From Bacillus mycoides (GTDB lineage Bacteria; Bacillota; Bacilli; Bacillales; Bacillaceae_G), in assembly GCF_018742245.1 (NCBI RefSeq), contig NZ_CP036132.1:3963001-4027000 (forward strand): a DNA stretch of 64,000 nt. Direction: 5' to 3'. Shown here piece by piece: positions 37,125 through 46,916 of this stretch (its first letter is position 1; every line of letters begins with the position of its first letter). Below the pieces are notes generated by a model, which worked only from the letters and a program-made list of their open reading frames with translations, had not been told where the DNA came from and made no database searches. Both the position numbers and the translations under genes were made by a program.

Positions 37125-37139
37125 TCAGAATGATTCCGA
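37125..37139. promoter_or_regulatory. Zur box operator
   Basis: On the minus strand AAATCGGAATCATTCTGAATT; the core TCGGAATCATTCTGA matches the 7-1-7 Zur consensus TCGTAATNATTACGA at most positions. It lies about 15 bp downstream of the -10 box, where repressor would block transcription of znuC-znuB-zur. Confidence 0.75.
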
Positions 37140-37154
37140 TTTATCTCTATTTGA

Positions 37155-37183
37155 ATTATAGTACAGCTTATTATAGTTGTAAA
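37155..37183 (-). promoter_or_regulatory. Sigma-A promoter of znuC-znuB-zur
   Basis: TTTACA (37183-37178), 17 bp, TATAAT (37160-37155) on the minus strand. Confidence 0.75.
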
Positions 37184-37233
37184 CCAATCTGCCTAAAATA
37201 TATTCTTTATTTCAAGAAACCTTATTATTATAA

Positions 37234-37263
37234 CAAAAAGCAGAGAAGAATTCTCTGCTTTCA
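37234..37263 (-). terminator. Terminator of yqfU
   Basis: AAAGCAGAGAA / TTCTCTGCTTT hairpin and TTTTTG on the minus strand. Confidence 0.8.
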
Positions 37264-37284
37264 AAAGATATTACAATTAACTTT

Positions 37285-38163
37285 TTAGTGAATTGCTGAT
37301 TTAAACTTACCACCATTTGTCTCTTGTGTATTCATAATCGTAACAAATGCGTTTTCATCAATTTCATGCACAATTGATTTTAACTTCGTCACTTCCAAAC
37401 GTGTTACAACTGCATAAATAACTTCTTTTTCTTTATCTGTATAGCCACCTTTAGCAACAAGTTTTGTTGTTCCACGACCAAGGCGGTGTAAAATTGCATT
37501 TGATACTTCCTCATATTGATCCGATACGATTAAAACTGCTTTCGTTTCGTCTAATCCTTGAATTACCGTATCAATTGTTTTGAATGCGATATAGTACGTC
37601 ATAACAGAATACATCGCTTGTTCAACACCAAAAACAAATGCTGCCCATGCAAAAATGAATAAGTTCACAAACATTACGAATTCACCAACAGAAAACGGTA
37701 ATTTCTTCGTTAATAGAATTCCCATAATCTCCGTTCCGTCTAACGATCCACCATGACGAATAACAAGTCCTACACCAATACCTAAAATAAGACCGCCGAA
37801 AACTGTTGCTAAAATCGGCTCTGTTGTAAATGGCGGTATAGCATGCAACGTTGATTCAATAAATGCTAAAGCTACAATTCCAAATGCTGAAGATAACATG
37901 AATGTTTTTCCAATTTGCTTATACCCGGAGTACATAAAAGGAATGTTGAGGATAACAACTAAAGTAGAAAAACTTAACCACCAAATATTAGGAGTAAGAT
38001 AATCTAATATAAGAGAAATACCAATAATTCCACCATCAATAATTTTATTTGGCATTAAAAACAGTTCAATCGCTACCGCCGCACACGCTGCCCCAAAGAC
38101 AATCATAACTAAACGATATACAAGATGAATAACACTTTCTTTTCGATGTTGCTTTTTCTCCAT
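37285..38163 (-). CDS. yqfU: YitT-family membrane protein YqfU (DUF161/DUF2179)
   Basis: 292 residues: five to six membrane segments (residues about 15-190) and a soluble C-terminal DUF2179 domain ([26 protein letters not shown] to the end). The family has no firmly assigned function. ATG at 38163 with AAGGAGGAC upstream. Between the znu operon and the divergent yqfT, as expected from synteny. Confidence 0.85.
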   Translation of the reverse strand: MEKKQHRKESVIHLVYRLVMIVFGAACAAVAIELFLMPNKIIDGGIIGISLILDYLTPNIWWLSFSTLVVILNIPFMYSGYKQIGKTFMLSSAFGIVALAFIESTLHAIPPFTTEPILATVFGGLILGIGVGLVIRHGGSLDGTEIMGILLTKKLPFSVGEFVMFVNLFIFAWAAFVFGVEQAMYSVMTYYIAFKTIDTVIQGLDETKAVLIVSDQYEEVSNAILHRLGRGTTKLVAKGGYTDKEKEVIYAVVTRLEVTKLKSIVHEIDENAFVTIMNTQETNGGKFKSAIH

Positions 38164-38314
38164 AAGTCCTCCTTATACTCTTTATCTATAGTTTCGTTCT
38201 TATATTATAACATAAGCTTCTTTTCCCCATTGAAAAAATGCACCTTGATACGAATATGTACAAGCTATGTTTACATATATTTCGATAGAAGAACGTGTGA
38301 AGGAGGACAACACG

Positions 38315-38569
38315 ATGAACCTCATTAAACAAATTGTGAACAAAAAATTAAATCATATTTCTACAAAAGAGTTATTGAAATATAGTAAAGAATATGAAGT
38401 TTCAATTACGACTGCGCAAGCTGATCAAATTGTTTTACTTATGAAGGGAAAAAATATTAACATTTACGACAATAACGAACGACTAGAGCTCTTAAAACAA
38501 ATAGCAAAAGTAACCTCCCCTGCTACTGCCCAACAAGTAAATACTTTATTTCAACAACTACTAAAATAA
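38315..38569 (+). CDS. yqfT: DUF2624 family protein YqfT
   Basis: 84 residues, all helical by appearance, matching YqfT in length and position next to nfo. Function unknown. ATG at 38315 with AAGGAGGACAA 6 bp upstream. Confidence 0.8.
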   Translation: MNLIKQIVNKKLNHISTKELLKYSKEYEVSITTAQADQIVLLMKGKNINIYDNNERLELLKQIAKVTSPATAQQVNTLFQQLLK

Positions 38570-38595
38570 GGAGGGGAAAATCCCCTCCTTATTGC
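38565..38595. terminator. Shared terminator overlapping the yqfT and nfo stop codons
   Basis: AATAAGGAGGGG / CCCCTCCTTATT around AAAAT. The stem contains the yqfT stop (38567-38569) and touches the nfo stop (38589-38591); the genes are only 19 bp apart. Confidence 0.75.
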
Positions 38596-39485
38596 GCTTT
38601 AATTTTTTCAAGAATTCCTTCATCAAAAGTACCATTTTTCAGCATTTCAATTTCTAATTTATATGGTGGCTTCTTATCTTTTTTATCTTCACCTACATAC
38701 GGCGTTTCAAGAATTTTTGGTACGTGCGTAAGTTGTGGGTGATGCACAATGTGATGCAACGCCTTATAGCCAATATGACCAAAACCAATATTCTCATGAC
38801 GGTCTTTTCCAGCTCCGCGTATATTTTTGCTATCGTTAATATGAAGTACTTGTAAACGATTTATCCCAACAATTTTATCAAATTCGTTTAACACACCGTC
38901 AAAATCATTTACAAGGTCATAACCTGCATCATGCGTATGACACGTATCAAAACATACAGATAGTTTTTCATTATATTTCACACCATCAATAATTTTCGCA
39001 ATTTCTTCAAAGCTACGACCGCATTCTGTTCCCTTTCCTGCCATCGTTTCTAGCGCAATATTAACCGTTTGTTCTGGCGTTATTACTTCATTAAGCCCTT
39101 TAATAATTTGTTGAATACCAGCATCTGCTCCTGCACCAACGTGAGCTCCTGGGTGAAGAACAATTTGTGTTGCTACCCCTAATGCTGCCGTTCTTTCAAT
39201 TTCCATACGCAGAAAATCAACACCTAATTGGAACGTCTCAGGTTTCGTCGTATTCCCAACATTAATAATATACGGAGCATGGACGATAATTTCCTCAATA
39301 CCGTTTAGTTCCATATGTTTTCTTCCTGCTTCTATATTCAATTCTTCAATTGGTTTTCTTCGTGTATTTTGTGGCGCACCTGTATAAATCATGAACGTTG
39401 TTGCACCGTATGAAACAGCCTCTTCACTTGCTGCTAATAACATCTTCTTACCACTCATTGAAACATGAGATCCTATCTTTAACAT
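38589..39485 (-). CDS. nfo: Endonuclease IV (AP endonuclease)
   Basis: 298 residues of the xylose-isomerase-like barrel with metal-binding stretches [16 protein letters not shown] ([12 protein letters not shown]), [34 protein letters not shown] and LHINDSK. It cuts DNA at abasic sites in base excision repair. ATG at 39485 follows GAGGTGATT. Confidence 0.95.
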   Translation of the reverse strand: MLKIGSHVSMSGKKMLLAASEEAVSYGATTFMIYTGAPQNTRRKPIEELNIEAGRKHMELNGIEEIIVHAPYIINVGNTTKPETFQLGVDFLRMEIERTAALGVATQIVLHPGAHVGAGADAGIQQIIKGLNEVITPEQTVNIALETMAGKGTECGRSFEEIAKIIDGVKYNEKLSVCFDTCHTHDAGYDLVNDFDGVLNEFDKIVGINRLQVLHINDSKNIRGAGKDRHENIGFGHIGYKALHHIVHHPQLTHVPKILETPYVGEDKKDKKPPYKLEIEMLKNGTFDEGILEKIKAQ

Positions 39486-39628
39486 ACAATCACCTCTTCA
39501 ATATACAATAGATATAATGATAGCATAATTTGTAGAAATATGTAGCGAATTGTTTGTTCACACACAAGGCACTACATAAATTAAACTGACTATTTAAACA
39601 GTCTGCACTCTATACTTAAATTAACCCA

Positions 39629-39716
39629 ATAAAGTGAAACTTTAGTCAACGTTTTTTCTACCCCTCACTAATTATTAGTCTGCATTAATCGACTTTCTCT
39701 CAAGTAGTGAGATAAA
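39629..39716 (-). repeat. bcr1 repeat, internally deleted and decayed (copy 4)
   Basis: Begins ATAAAGTGAAACTTTAGTCA and ends AGTAGTGAGATAAA, with the CCCCTCACTAATTATTAG middle. About half of the element is missing. ATAAA at both ends. It lies just beyond the cshB terminator. Confidence 0.65.
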
Positions 39717-39748
39717 AAAAGATAAGGGAAATCCCTTATCTTTTTTTA
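39714..39748 (-). terminator. Terminator of cshB
   Basis: AAAAAGATAAGGG / CCCTTATCTTTTT with an AAAT loop, overlapping the last codons of cshB. Confidence 0.85.
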
Positions 39749-41046
39749 TTGCTATATTTTTTCTTCACTTTGTCACGTTCTGTTGCAAGTTTTCGTTTAT
39801 AGTTTGGTTTTACTTTTTTCGGCTTTTTAACAACTTTTGTTGCCATAACATCTAGTCCATCATTTGGTTTTTTACGGCTCTTACGACGACGACGGTCACC
39901 TAAATCCGCCCATTCATCTCCGCGTAAATCTACATGCTTAAACTCGATATGACGTTGTTTTTCCAAACTATCTAACGCTTCTTCATTTGCTGGATCATAA
40001 ATCGTTACCGCAATACCTGAATGACCCGCACGTGCAGTTCTTCCAACGCGGTGAACGAAGAAGTCTAAATCTGATGGAAGTTCATAGTTAATAACATGGC
40101 TAATTCCTTCAATATCAATACCGCGTGCCGCCAAATCTGTTGCGACAATGTATTGGAACTCTAAATCACGAACTTGTTTCATCATTTTTCTACGATCACG
40201 TGGTGATAAATCACCGTGTATACGTCCTACTTTTAACCCACGTTCTGCTAATCCATCGGCTACTTCGTCAGCCTTCTTCTTTGTGTTTGTAAAGACAATT
40301 GCTAGATATGGTTTAAATTGAAGTAGCATATTTTTCACTAATTCAGTTTTATTACGGTGTCTTGAAGGCACAAGGTAATGATCAATATTTCCTGCTGCAA
40401 CTTGCTTCGGATTAATATGAATATGTTCTGGATTCTCCATATATTTCTTCAAAAATGGTTTTAATTTTTGAGGAATTGTTGCAGAGAAAACTAACATTTG
40501 CAGATTTTTAGGCATACGTGCCGCAATTTTATCTACATCTTGAATGAATCCCATATCAAGCATTAAGTCCGCTTCATCGACAATAATAGTATCCGCTTTA
40601 TAAACAAATAGCGCCTTTTCTTCTACTAAGTCTTTAATACGTCCTGGCGTTCCAACTACAATATGAGGTTGTTTTTTCAACTTTTCAATTGATCTTTGTT
40701 TATCAGTTCCACCAATTAAACAGCGTGCTGTAATCATTTGATCTTCTGCACAGAACTTTGTTAGTTTCACAATTTCTTCGTAAATTTGTTGTGCTAACTC
40801 ACGAGTAGGCGCTGTAATAACAAGTTGTACTTCTTCACGACTTGCATCAATTCTGTTTAATGTAGGAAGTAAGTATGCATGTGTTTTCCCAGAACCAGTT
40901 TGGGATTGTCCAATTATACTCACACCTTTTTTCACGACCGGGAAAATTTTCTTTTGAATTCCTGTTGGCTCTGTAAAGCGTAGTTCACGAACTGCATCTA
41001 TTAAAAATGGTTTAAAATCATACTGTGTAAAAGTTTGTAGTGTCAT
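39736..41046 (-). CDS. cshB: DEAD-box RNA helicase CshB
   Basis: 436 residues: Q motif near residue 28, Walker A SQTGSGKT, PTRELAQQ, Walker B VDEADLMLD, SAT motif FSATIP, and the second RecA fold ending HRVGRTARAGHSG. The C-terminal tail of about 70 residues is very basic (RRRKSRKKPN, KKVKPNYKRK), which should bind RNA. Cold-shock helicases of this kind help ribosome assembly and mRNA turnover. ATG at 41046. Confidence 0.9.
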   Translation of the reverse strand: MTLQTFTQYDFKPFLIDAVRELRFTEPTGIQKKIFPVVKKGVSIIGQSQTGSGKTHAYLLPTLNRIDASREEVQLVITAPTRELAQQIYEEIVKLTKFCAEDQMITARCLIGGTDKQRSIEKLKKQPHIVVGTPGRIKDLVEEKALFVYKADTIIVDEADLMLDMGFIQDVDKIAARMPKNLQMLVFSATIPQKLKPFLKKYMENPEHIHINPKQVAAGNIDHYLVPSRHRNKTELVKNMLLQFKPYLAIVFTNTKKKADEVADGLAERGLKVGRIHGDLSPRDRRKMMKQVRDLEFQYIVATDLAARGIDIEGISHVINYELPSDLDFFVHRVGRTARAGHSGIAVTIYDPANEEALDSLEKQRHIEFKHVDLRGDEWADLGDRRRRKSRKKPNDGLDVMATKVVKKPKKVKPNYKRKLATERDKVKKKYSNKKR

Positions 41047-41225
41047 AAGTTACACCTTCTTTCTAAAATTTCTACTGCGCACAAATCAGTCAAGTCTACA
41101 TTATATCGAAATCTACAAGTAAAATCCATCTTTAGTTTAGGTTTTTATCTCAAAAACTAACCTTCTTTCCTTCCATTGCATATTGTATGTGTATATACCT
41201 AACTGAAGAAAGGAGGATTTCTCAT

Positions 41226-41915
41226 ATGTATCCGAAATCCCCAATAGGGCAAATGCATCCTAATCAAGGACATCATTCTTATACACCATACCCAATTCCA
41301 CAACTACCACCGATGGCACAAAAAAAGAAAAGTTTTCTTTCTAAACTCTTTAAAAAACACGATCCTACGGAGCCTTTCATGCAAATGGTCCCTCCCTATC
41401 GGCAAACAGATGGGCCACCGATGATGTACCAGCAACCGCAATACCAACAGCAATACTCACAGCAATATCAACCGTATATGCAGCAACATCCTCAACAAAT
41501 GATACCACCTCAAATGTATGAATCCAATGACACGCGCGGCGTCGCAACAACTGCCGCTGCGGCAACATCTAGCAGCGGCATCGGAAGCTTTCTTTCGAAT
41601 CTAATTTCGAATCCAACTAATATGATAAATAATATCGAAAAAGTATCCCAAGTTGTTCAATCTGTAGGACCTGTCGTCGAGCAATACGGTCCAATTATGC
41701 GTAGTCTACCAAATATCGTCAAAATCCTCACCTCTGGAAAAAGCACGGAGGAAAAACAAGCTGAAGACCAGCCTAGAGAAGTTGAAGTAGCCACTCCAAC
41801 TCCTCCACCAAAAAAGAGAAAAAGAAAAAAAATTGTGATTGAACCCATAATAGAAAAAGAATTACCAGAAGAGCCCGTTCAACAAATAGCAACAAAACCA
41901 AAACTATATGTGTAA
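41226..41915 (+). CDS. yqfQ: YqfQ/VrrA: Gln- and Pro-rich protein with tandem 12-bp repeats
   Basis: 229 residues. Low-complexity N-terminal half rich in Gln, Pro, Tyr and Met, a basic patch KKKSFLSKLFKKH near residue 35, a hydrophobic helical region (about 110-165), and a Lys-rich end. Three degenerate 12-bp units at 41439-41474 (CAATACCAACAG, CAATACTCACAG, CAATATCAACCG) encode QYQQ-QYSQ-QYQP. This is the vrrA variable-repeat locus described in B. anthracis, also located next to ispH (lytB). ATG at 41226 with AAAGGAGG upstream. Role unknown. Confidence 0.85.
   Translation: MYPKSPIGQMHPNQGHHSYTPYPIPQLPPMAQKKKSFLSKLFKKHDPTEPFMQMVPPYRQTDGPPMMYQQPQYQQQYSQQYQPYMQQHPQQMIPPQMYESNDTRGVATTAAAATSSSGIGSFLSNLISNPTNMINNIEKVSQVVQSVGPVVEQYGPIMRSLPNIVKILTSGKSTEEKQAEDQPREVEVATPTPPPKKRKRKKIVIEPIIEKELPEEPVQQIATKPKLYV
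41439..41474 (+). repeat. vrrA-type 12-bp tandem repeat
   Basis: Three imperfect 12-bp units in frame inside yqfQ. In B. anthracis the unit is CAATATCAACAA with variable copy number; here the units differ from each other by 2-3 bases. Confidence 0.8.
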
Positions 41916-42004
41916 CAATCCTTTGTTTTCTATCTCCTCCTCCTTTATAATGTAATGGACTATGCACAAAAGTATCCCTTGTTTAGAAGGAGAGGATTAC
42001 TCAC

Positions 42005-42955
42005 ATGAAGATTGTTAAAATTTCCCCTCGTGGTTATTGCTACGGCGTTGTTGACGCGATGGTTATTGCACGTAACGCCGCATTAGATAAATCATTACCG
42101 AGACCCATTTATATTTTAGGTATGATTGTTCACAATAAGCATGTAACAGATGCTTTCGAAGAGGATGGCATCATTACATTAGACGGTCCAAGTCGATTAG
42201 AAATTTTAGATAAAATCGATTCTGGTACTGTTATTTTTACTGCACACGGTGTTTCTCCAGAAGTTAAACAACGTGCAAAAGCAAAAGGTTTAACGACAAT
42301 TGATGCGACTTGCCCAGATGTTACAAAAACACATGACCTTATTGAAGCAAAGAAAGCTGAAGGATACCATGTCATTTATATCGGCAAAAAAAATCATCCA
42401 GAACCAGAAGGCGCAGTTGGTATTGCACCTGATATCGTTCATCTTATCGAAAGAGCTGATGATTTAAAAACATTAGAAATCCCAACAGATAAAATTTTAG
42501 TTACAAATCAAACAACAATGAGTCAATGGGATGTTCAACATTTAATGGAGGACATTCAGAAAAAATTCCCAACAGCAGAATTCCACAAGGAAATTTGTTT
42601 AGCAACTCAAGTTCGCCAAGAAGCTGTCGCTAAACAAGCTGATGTTGCAGATTTAACAATTGTTGTCGGCGATCCGAAAAGTAACAACTCAAACCGTTTA
42701 GCACAAGTATCACAAGAAATCGCTGGTACGAAAGCATACCGCGTTGCAGACGTAAGTGAAATCCAATTAGAGTGGCTACAAGGTATCGAAAACGTTGCAG
42801 TTACAGCGGGTGCTTCTACTCCAACACCAATCACAAAAGAAGTTATTGCTTTCTTAGACCAATATGACCCGATGAATCCAGCTACATGGGATAGAACTCG
42901 AAATGTACCACTTCAAAAGATATTGCCACGTGTAAAAGTAAAAAAACAACAATAA
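42005..42955 (+). CDS. ispH: 4-hydroxy-3-methylbut-2-enyl diphosphate reductase
   Basis: 316 residues. The three Cys ligands of the Fe-S cluster are visible: Cys12 in PRGYCYGV, Cys in [11 protein letters not shown], and Cys in [17 protein letters not shown] and the [10 protein letters not shown] segment are also conserved. It makes IPP and DMAPP, the end of the MEP pathway. ATG at 42005 follows AGAAGGAGAGG. A terminator follows the stop. Confidence 0.95.
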   Translation: MKIVKISPRGYCYGVVDAMVIARNAALDKSLPRPIYILGMIVHNKHVTDAFEEDGIITLDGPSRLEILDKIDSGTVIFTAHGVSPEVKQRAKAKGLTTIDATCPDVTKTHDLIEAKKAEGYHVIYIGKKNHPEPEGAVGIAPDIVHLIERADDLKTLEIPTDKILVTNQTTMSQWDVQHLMEDIQKKFPTAEFHKEICLATQVRQEAVAKQADVADLTIVVGDPKSNNSNRLAQVSQEIAGTKAYRVADVSEIQLEWLQGIENVAVTAGASTPTPITKEVIAFLDQYDPMNPATWDRTRNVPLQKILPRVKVKKQQ

Positions 42956-42956
42956 C

Positions 42957-42993
42957 AAAAAACCGTTGCCTACATGAGCAACGGTTTTTATTT
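42957..42993. terminator. Bidirectional terminator between ispH and yqfO
   Basis: AAAAACCGTTGC / GCAACGGTTTTT with a CTACATGA loop. Confidence 0.9.
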
Positions 42994-42996
42994 TTC

Positions 42997-44118
42997 TTAT
43001 ACAAACGTGAATGGATCTGTATGTAACTGCGAAGCATGAATTTGTACATTGAATTTCTTTGCATCTACTTTTTCTTGCAATTGTTTTTGTACACCTTGCT
43101 TCATTACTTTTTCAACGTTATGCCCTGGATCGACTATATTTAAACCAAGCATCATCGCATCATGAGCAACATGATAATACATATCACCTGTTACATATAC
43201 ATCTGCCCCTTTAAATTTCGCTTGGTTTATATATTTATTACCGTCACCACCAAGTACAGCTACTTTACGCACTTTATCATCTAACTTGCCAACAACTCTT
43301 GCACCCTTCACATGTAATGATTGTTTCACATGCTCAGCAAACTGACCAAGTGTCATTTCTTCTTGTAAATACCCTATTTTACCAAGACCTAAAGTTTCAC
43401 CTTTATTATCAAGCGGATATACATCATATGCCACTTCTTCGTACGGATGAGCTGCTAACATCACTTTAATAACTTTTCTTTGTAGTGAAGCAGGAATAAT
43501 CGTTTCGATACGCACCTCTTCCACACGCTCTAACTGTCCAGTTTCCCCGATATAAGGATTTGTCCCTTCTCGAGGGATAAACGTACCTACCCCTTCGCTA
43601 CCGAACGTACAGTGGCTATAATTACCGATATGACCTGCATCTGCATCTCCAAGAGCTTTACGCACTTCTTCTGCATGGGTTACTGGAACAAATACAACAA
43701 TTTTTTTCATTTCTTCTGTATATGTAGGAGCTAATACTTCTGTATTTTGTAACCCTAACGCATCAGCAAGTAAATCATTTACCCCGCCCTTAGCAATATC
43801 TACATTTGTATGCGCTGCATACACCGCAATATCATTTTTAATACACGTTTCAATAATTCTTCCGTACGCCTTATCTGTATGAATCGCTTTTAATGGATTA
43901 AAGATTAAAGGATGGTGCGCTATAATGATATTCGCTCCTAATTGGATCGCCTCGTCCACAACTTCCTCAGTTACATCTAACGCGATTAATACGTGCTGCA
44001 CAGGTTTATTAAGCGCTCCAATCTGTAAGCCAACCTTATCCCCTTCCATCGCTAAATGCTTCGGATACATACCTTCAAACAAAGAAATAATTTCATGGCC
44101 ATTCGGAATTTTACTCAT
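42997..44118 (-). CDS. yqfO: Nif3-like dinuclear metal protein YqfO (NIF3/DUF34)
   Basis: 373 residues, the long form with a PII-like insert. Two Nif3 halves flank a middle domain (KKIVVFVPVTHAEEVRKALG to about residue 235). Metal-site motifs are IIAHHPLIF near residues 65-73 and DPGHNVEK near the end. The family is annotated as GTP cyclohydrolase I type 2, but its in vivo role is unsettled. The ATG overlaps the trmK stop by four bases (44115-44118). Confidence 0.9.
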   Translation of the reverse strand: MSKIPNGHEIISLFEGMYPKHLAMEGDKVGLQIGALNKPVQHVLIALDVTEEVVDEAIQLGANIIIAHHPLIFNPLKAIHTDKAYGRIIETCIKNDIAVYAAHTNVDIAKGGVNDLLADALGLQNTEVLAPTYTEEMKKIVVFVPVTHAEEVRKALGDADAGHIGNYSHCTFGSEGVGTFIPREGTNPYIGETGQLERVEEVRIETIIPASLQRKVIKVMLAAHPYEEVAYDVYPLDNKGETLGLGKIGYLQEEMTLGQFAEHVKQSLHVKGARVVGKLDDKVRKVAVLGGDGNKYINQAKFKGADVYVTGDMYYHVAHDAMMLGLNIVDPGHNVEKVMKQGVQKQLQEKVDAKKFNVQIHASQLHTDPFTFV

Positions 44119-44822
44119 GATAAAACCTCTCCTATCATTTTCATTTTCGCATCTATTTCTGCACGCTTCGCTTTTGTCTCTTCAGACTCTGCTGCACGCT
44201 CTAACTGTTTTAAAATATTTTGGAAGTTTTTCAATTCTCCTTCCCACTTTTCAACAAAAGCTTCACTTTTTTCTTTTATTAGAAATGGACCCATAAACAA
44301 TTCAGCTTGTTTATTTTCAGAGTAAGGTACTGCTGTATCTCCTCGCTCTCCGACTAAAATCTCGTAAATCTTTCCGTCTTCTATTACAATTTTCTCACGG
44401 ATAAGCTCCCATCCATTTTCAATAAACCATTCACGAATATGGTGTGCTGCAATATTCGGCTGTAAGATTAAACGTGTTACACCTTCTAATTTTCCTTTAC
44501 CACTTTCTAAAATGTCACGAATTAACGCTCCACCCATACCAGCAATCGTAATAACATCTACTTCTCCTGGCGCGATAACAGCTAATCCATTCCCTTTACG
44601 AACGTCTACTTTATCTTGTAAGCCACTTTCAGCTACAGTTGCTTGTGCAGAGCGAAACGGTCCATCTACAACCTCTCCTGCAACTGCTTTTGTAGCAATA
44701 TTATTTATAATTGTATAACACGGTAAATACGCATGATCCGATCCAATATCAGCTACTGTAGAGCCTACCGGAATCTCCCTCACAACTTCTTCTAATCGTT
44801 TCGAAAGCTTTACCTCATTCAT
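44115..44822 (-). CDS. trmK: tRNA (adenine22-N1)-methyltransferase
   Basis: 235 residues: Rossmann SAM loop VADIGSDHAYLP near residues 24-35, IAGMGGALIRDIL and LILQPN, followed by a helical C-terminal domain. Methylates A22 of tRNAs. ATG at 44822 follows GAAGGAGTAA by about 9 bp. Coupled to yqfO by ATGA overlap. Confidence 0.9.
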   Translation of the reverse strand: MNEVKLSKRLEEVVREIPVGSTVADIGSDHAYLPCYTIINNIATKAVAGEVVDGPFRSAQATVAESGLQDKVDVRKGNGLAVIAPGEVDVITIAGMGGALIRDILESGKGKLEGVTRLILQPNIAAHHIREWFIENGWELIREKIVIEDGKIYEILVGERGDTAVPYSENKQAELFMGPFLIKEKSEAFVEKWEGELKNFQNILKQLERAAESEETKAKRAEIDAKMKMIGEVLS

Positions 44823-44939
44823 GTATTTCCATTACTCCTTCTCTTGTCAGTCTGTCTCCATGATAATGAATTTATAGTAGTTGTTGCAAGCCCATAACAA
44901 TACTTCAATTCTCTATTACTAATCGTATTTTAGAAAGTA

Positions 44940-44988
44940 TAGAAAAACAAGCCTTTTGCAAAAAGCAAAAGACTTGTTTTTCTATACT
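44940..44988 (-). terminator. Terminator of cccA
   Basis: ACAAGTCTTTTGC / GCAAAAGGCTTGT hairpin with T5 on the minus strand. Confidence 0.85.
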
Positions 44989-45345
44989 TTATTTTTTCTT
45001 CGATAACCAATCAGCTACTTTTGCCGCTTGATCAGCTGGAACTATATTTGGCGGCATATTTCCTTTTCCTTTTGAAAGAACTTCTTTAATTTCATCTTTC
45101 GAAAGTTTCCCACCAATTTTTTGTAAATTAGGTCCTACCGCCCCTTGTAACTGATCACCATGACAGCTCGTACAGCTTTGCTTTACAATATCCTCTGGCT
45201 TTGATGCTGTTTGTGCTGGTTTCCCACCATTTTTTGCATCAGCTAACTCTTTAGATTTATTTAGCCCCTGAAATGAAAATACAAACATAACGATAATACC
45301 TAATGCCGCAATAAGAGCGAACGGAATCAACGGATTACGTTTCAT
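44989..45345 (-). CDS. cccA: Cytochrome c550 (membrane-anchored)
   Basis: 118 residues: an N-terminal membrane anchor (about residues 6-26), a Lys/Ala linker, then heme-binding Cys58-T-S-Cys61-His62 and a likely axial Met in KGNMPPN. Faces outside the membrane and carries electrons in respiration. ATG at 45345 with GGGGGGAGAAG upstream. Same neighbours (sigA, trmK) as in B. subtilis. Confidence 0.93.
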   Translation of the reverse strand: MKRNPLIPFALIAALGIIVMFVFSFQGLNKSKELADAKNGGKPAQTASKPEDIVKQSCTSCHGDQLQGAVGPNLQKIGGKLSKDEIKEVLSKGKGNMPPNIVPADQAAKVADWLSKKK

Positions 45346-45687
45346 ATCTCTTCTCCCCCCTCTATACCGCTAAATAGTTAGACGATTCAGTTATTTCAAT
45401 TGTACTTGAAAACACTCTAGCAGAAAAGAGTAAACTACCATTTGTTAAAAATATTCCGTAAATTCACTTTATTGATTTTCACTATTTTATCGCATATTAT
45501 TTCGATAATTACTAACGTTTCTCATCATATTTTTTACTTTTCTACATATTATTTTGTATAGAATAAACAAAATTAATCGAAAAATCGAAAAATGAGCATT
45601 TGCAAATCAAAAGACAATTCTGTAAAATAAATTACAAGAAATTGTAATCGTTGCCGATAGATAAAGTTTAACAAAAATTAACAAAAG
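45346..45687. other. Gene-free region between cccA and sigA
   Basis: AT-rich with no coding frame. It must contain the cccA promoter; I see no clear hexamer pair or other structure until the sigA terminator. Confidence 0.5.
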
Positions 45688-45725
45688 AAAAAAGTTTACT
45701 TCACAATCGTGAAGTAAACTTAAAA
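45688..45725 (-). terminator. Terminator of dnaG-sigA
   Basis: AAGTTTACTTCAC / GTGAAGTAAACTT hairpin, then T6 on the minus strand. Confidence 0.9.
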
Positions 45726-45729
45726 TAAC

Positions 45730-46857
45730 CTATTCTAAGAAATCCTTAAGACGTTTACTACGGCTCGGATGTCTTAATTTGCGAAGTGCTTTCGCTTCAA
45801 TTTGACGAATACGTTCTCTCGTTACGCCGAATACTTTCCCAACTTCTTCAAGCGTACGAGTTCGTCCATCATCTAAACCAAAACGAAGACGTAGAACATT
45901 TTCTTCACGATCTGTTAGTGTATCTAACACATCTTCTAATTGTTCTTTTAGCAATTCATACGCTGCATGGTCCGCAGGCGATGTTGCTTCTTGGTCTTCA
46001 ATAAAGTCACCTAAATGGGAGTCGTCTTCTTCACCAATTGGTGTTTCAAGAGAAACTGGCTCCTGTGCAATCTTTAAGATTTCGCGTACTTTTTCTGGAG
46101 CAAGATCCATTTCTTCACCAATCTCTTCAGGAGATGGTTCGCGTCCTAAATCTTGTAATAATTGACGTTGTACACGAATTAACTTATTAATGGTTTCAAC
46201 CATATGAACTGGAATACGAATTGTTCGCGCTTGGTCTGCAATCGCACGTGTAATAGCTTGGCGAATCCACCAAGTTGCATACGTACTAAATTTAAAACCT
46301 TTACGATAGTCGAACTTTTCAACCGCTTTAATTAGACCCATATTTCCTTCTTGGATTAAGTCTAAGAAAAGCATACCGCGGCCCACGTAGCGCTTTGCAA
46401 TACTTACTACAAGACGTAAGTTTGCTTCTGCAAGACGGCGTTTCGCTTCTTCATCGCCTTCTTCAATACGCGTTGCAAGTCGAATTTCTTCTTCAGCGGA
46501 TAGTAAGTCAACTCGACCAATTTCTTTTAAGTACATACGAACAGGGTCATTGATTTTCACACCTGGTGGCACACTTAAATCATTAAGGTCAAACTCTTCT
46601 TCCGTTTTTGTAATTTGGCGATTATTAGGACCTTCGTCGTTGTCATTGTCACCAACTAAGTCAATCCCTTGTTCACCTAGATATTCATAGTATTCATCCA
46701 TTTGATCGGATTCAATTTCAAATCCATTCATGCGTTCTGCAATCTCTTCATATGTAAGAACGCCACGTTTTTTTCCAAGCTCAGTGAGTTGTTCTTTCAC
46801 TTGCTCAAGGGTCATTTCAGTTTCAATTTGTTTAGAACGAGCTGGTTTATCAGCCAT
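45730..46857 (-). CDS. sigA: RNA polymerase principal sigma factor SigA (RpoD)
   Basis: 375 residues. Region 1.1 is acidic; region 2 carries [41 protein letters not shown] (core binding and -10 recognition); region 3 follows; region 4 ends [31 protein letters not shown] (-35 helix-turn-helix). ATG at 46857 follows AGGAGGGGA. Directions and spacing with dnaG (59 bp) are those of the macromolecular synthesis operon. Confidence 0.97.
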   Translation of the reverse strand: MADKPARSKQIETEMTLEQVKEQLTELGKKRGVLTYEEIAERMNGFEIESDQMDEYYEYLGEQGIDLVGDNDNDEGPNNRQITKTEEEFDLNDLSVPPGVKINDPVRMYLKEIGRVDLLSAEEEIRLATRIEEGDEEAKRRLAEANLRLVVSIAKRYVGRGMLFLDLIQEGNMGLIKAVEKFDYRKGFKFSTYATWWIRQAITRAIADQARTIRIPVHMVETINKLIRVQRQLLQDLGREPSPEEIGEEMDLAPEKVREILKIAQEPVSLETPIGEEDDSHLGDFIEDQEATSPADHAAYELLKEQLEDVLDTLTDREENVLRLRFGLDDGRTRTLEEVGKVFGVTRERIRQIEAKALRKLRHPSRSKRLKDFLE

Positions 46858-46916
46858 CTGTTCCCCTCCTTACGCGAGATACAAACATTCATTATACTAA
46901 AATTTTATCGAAAAAG

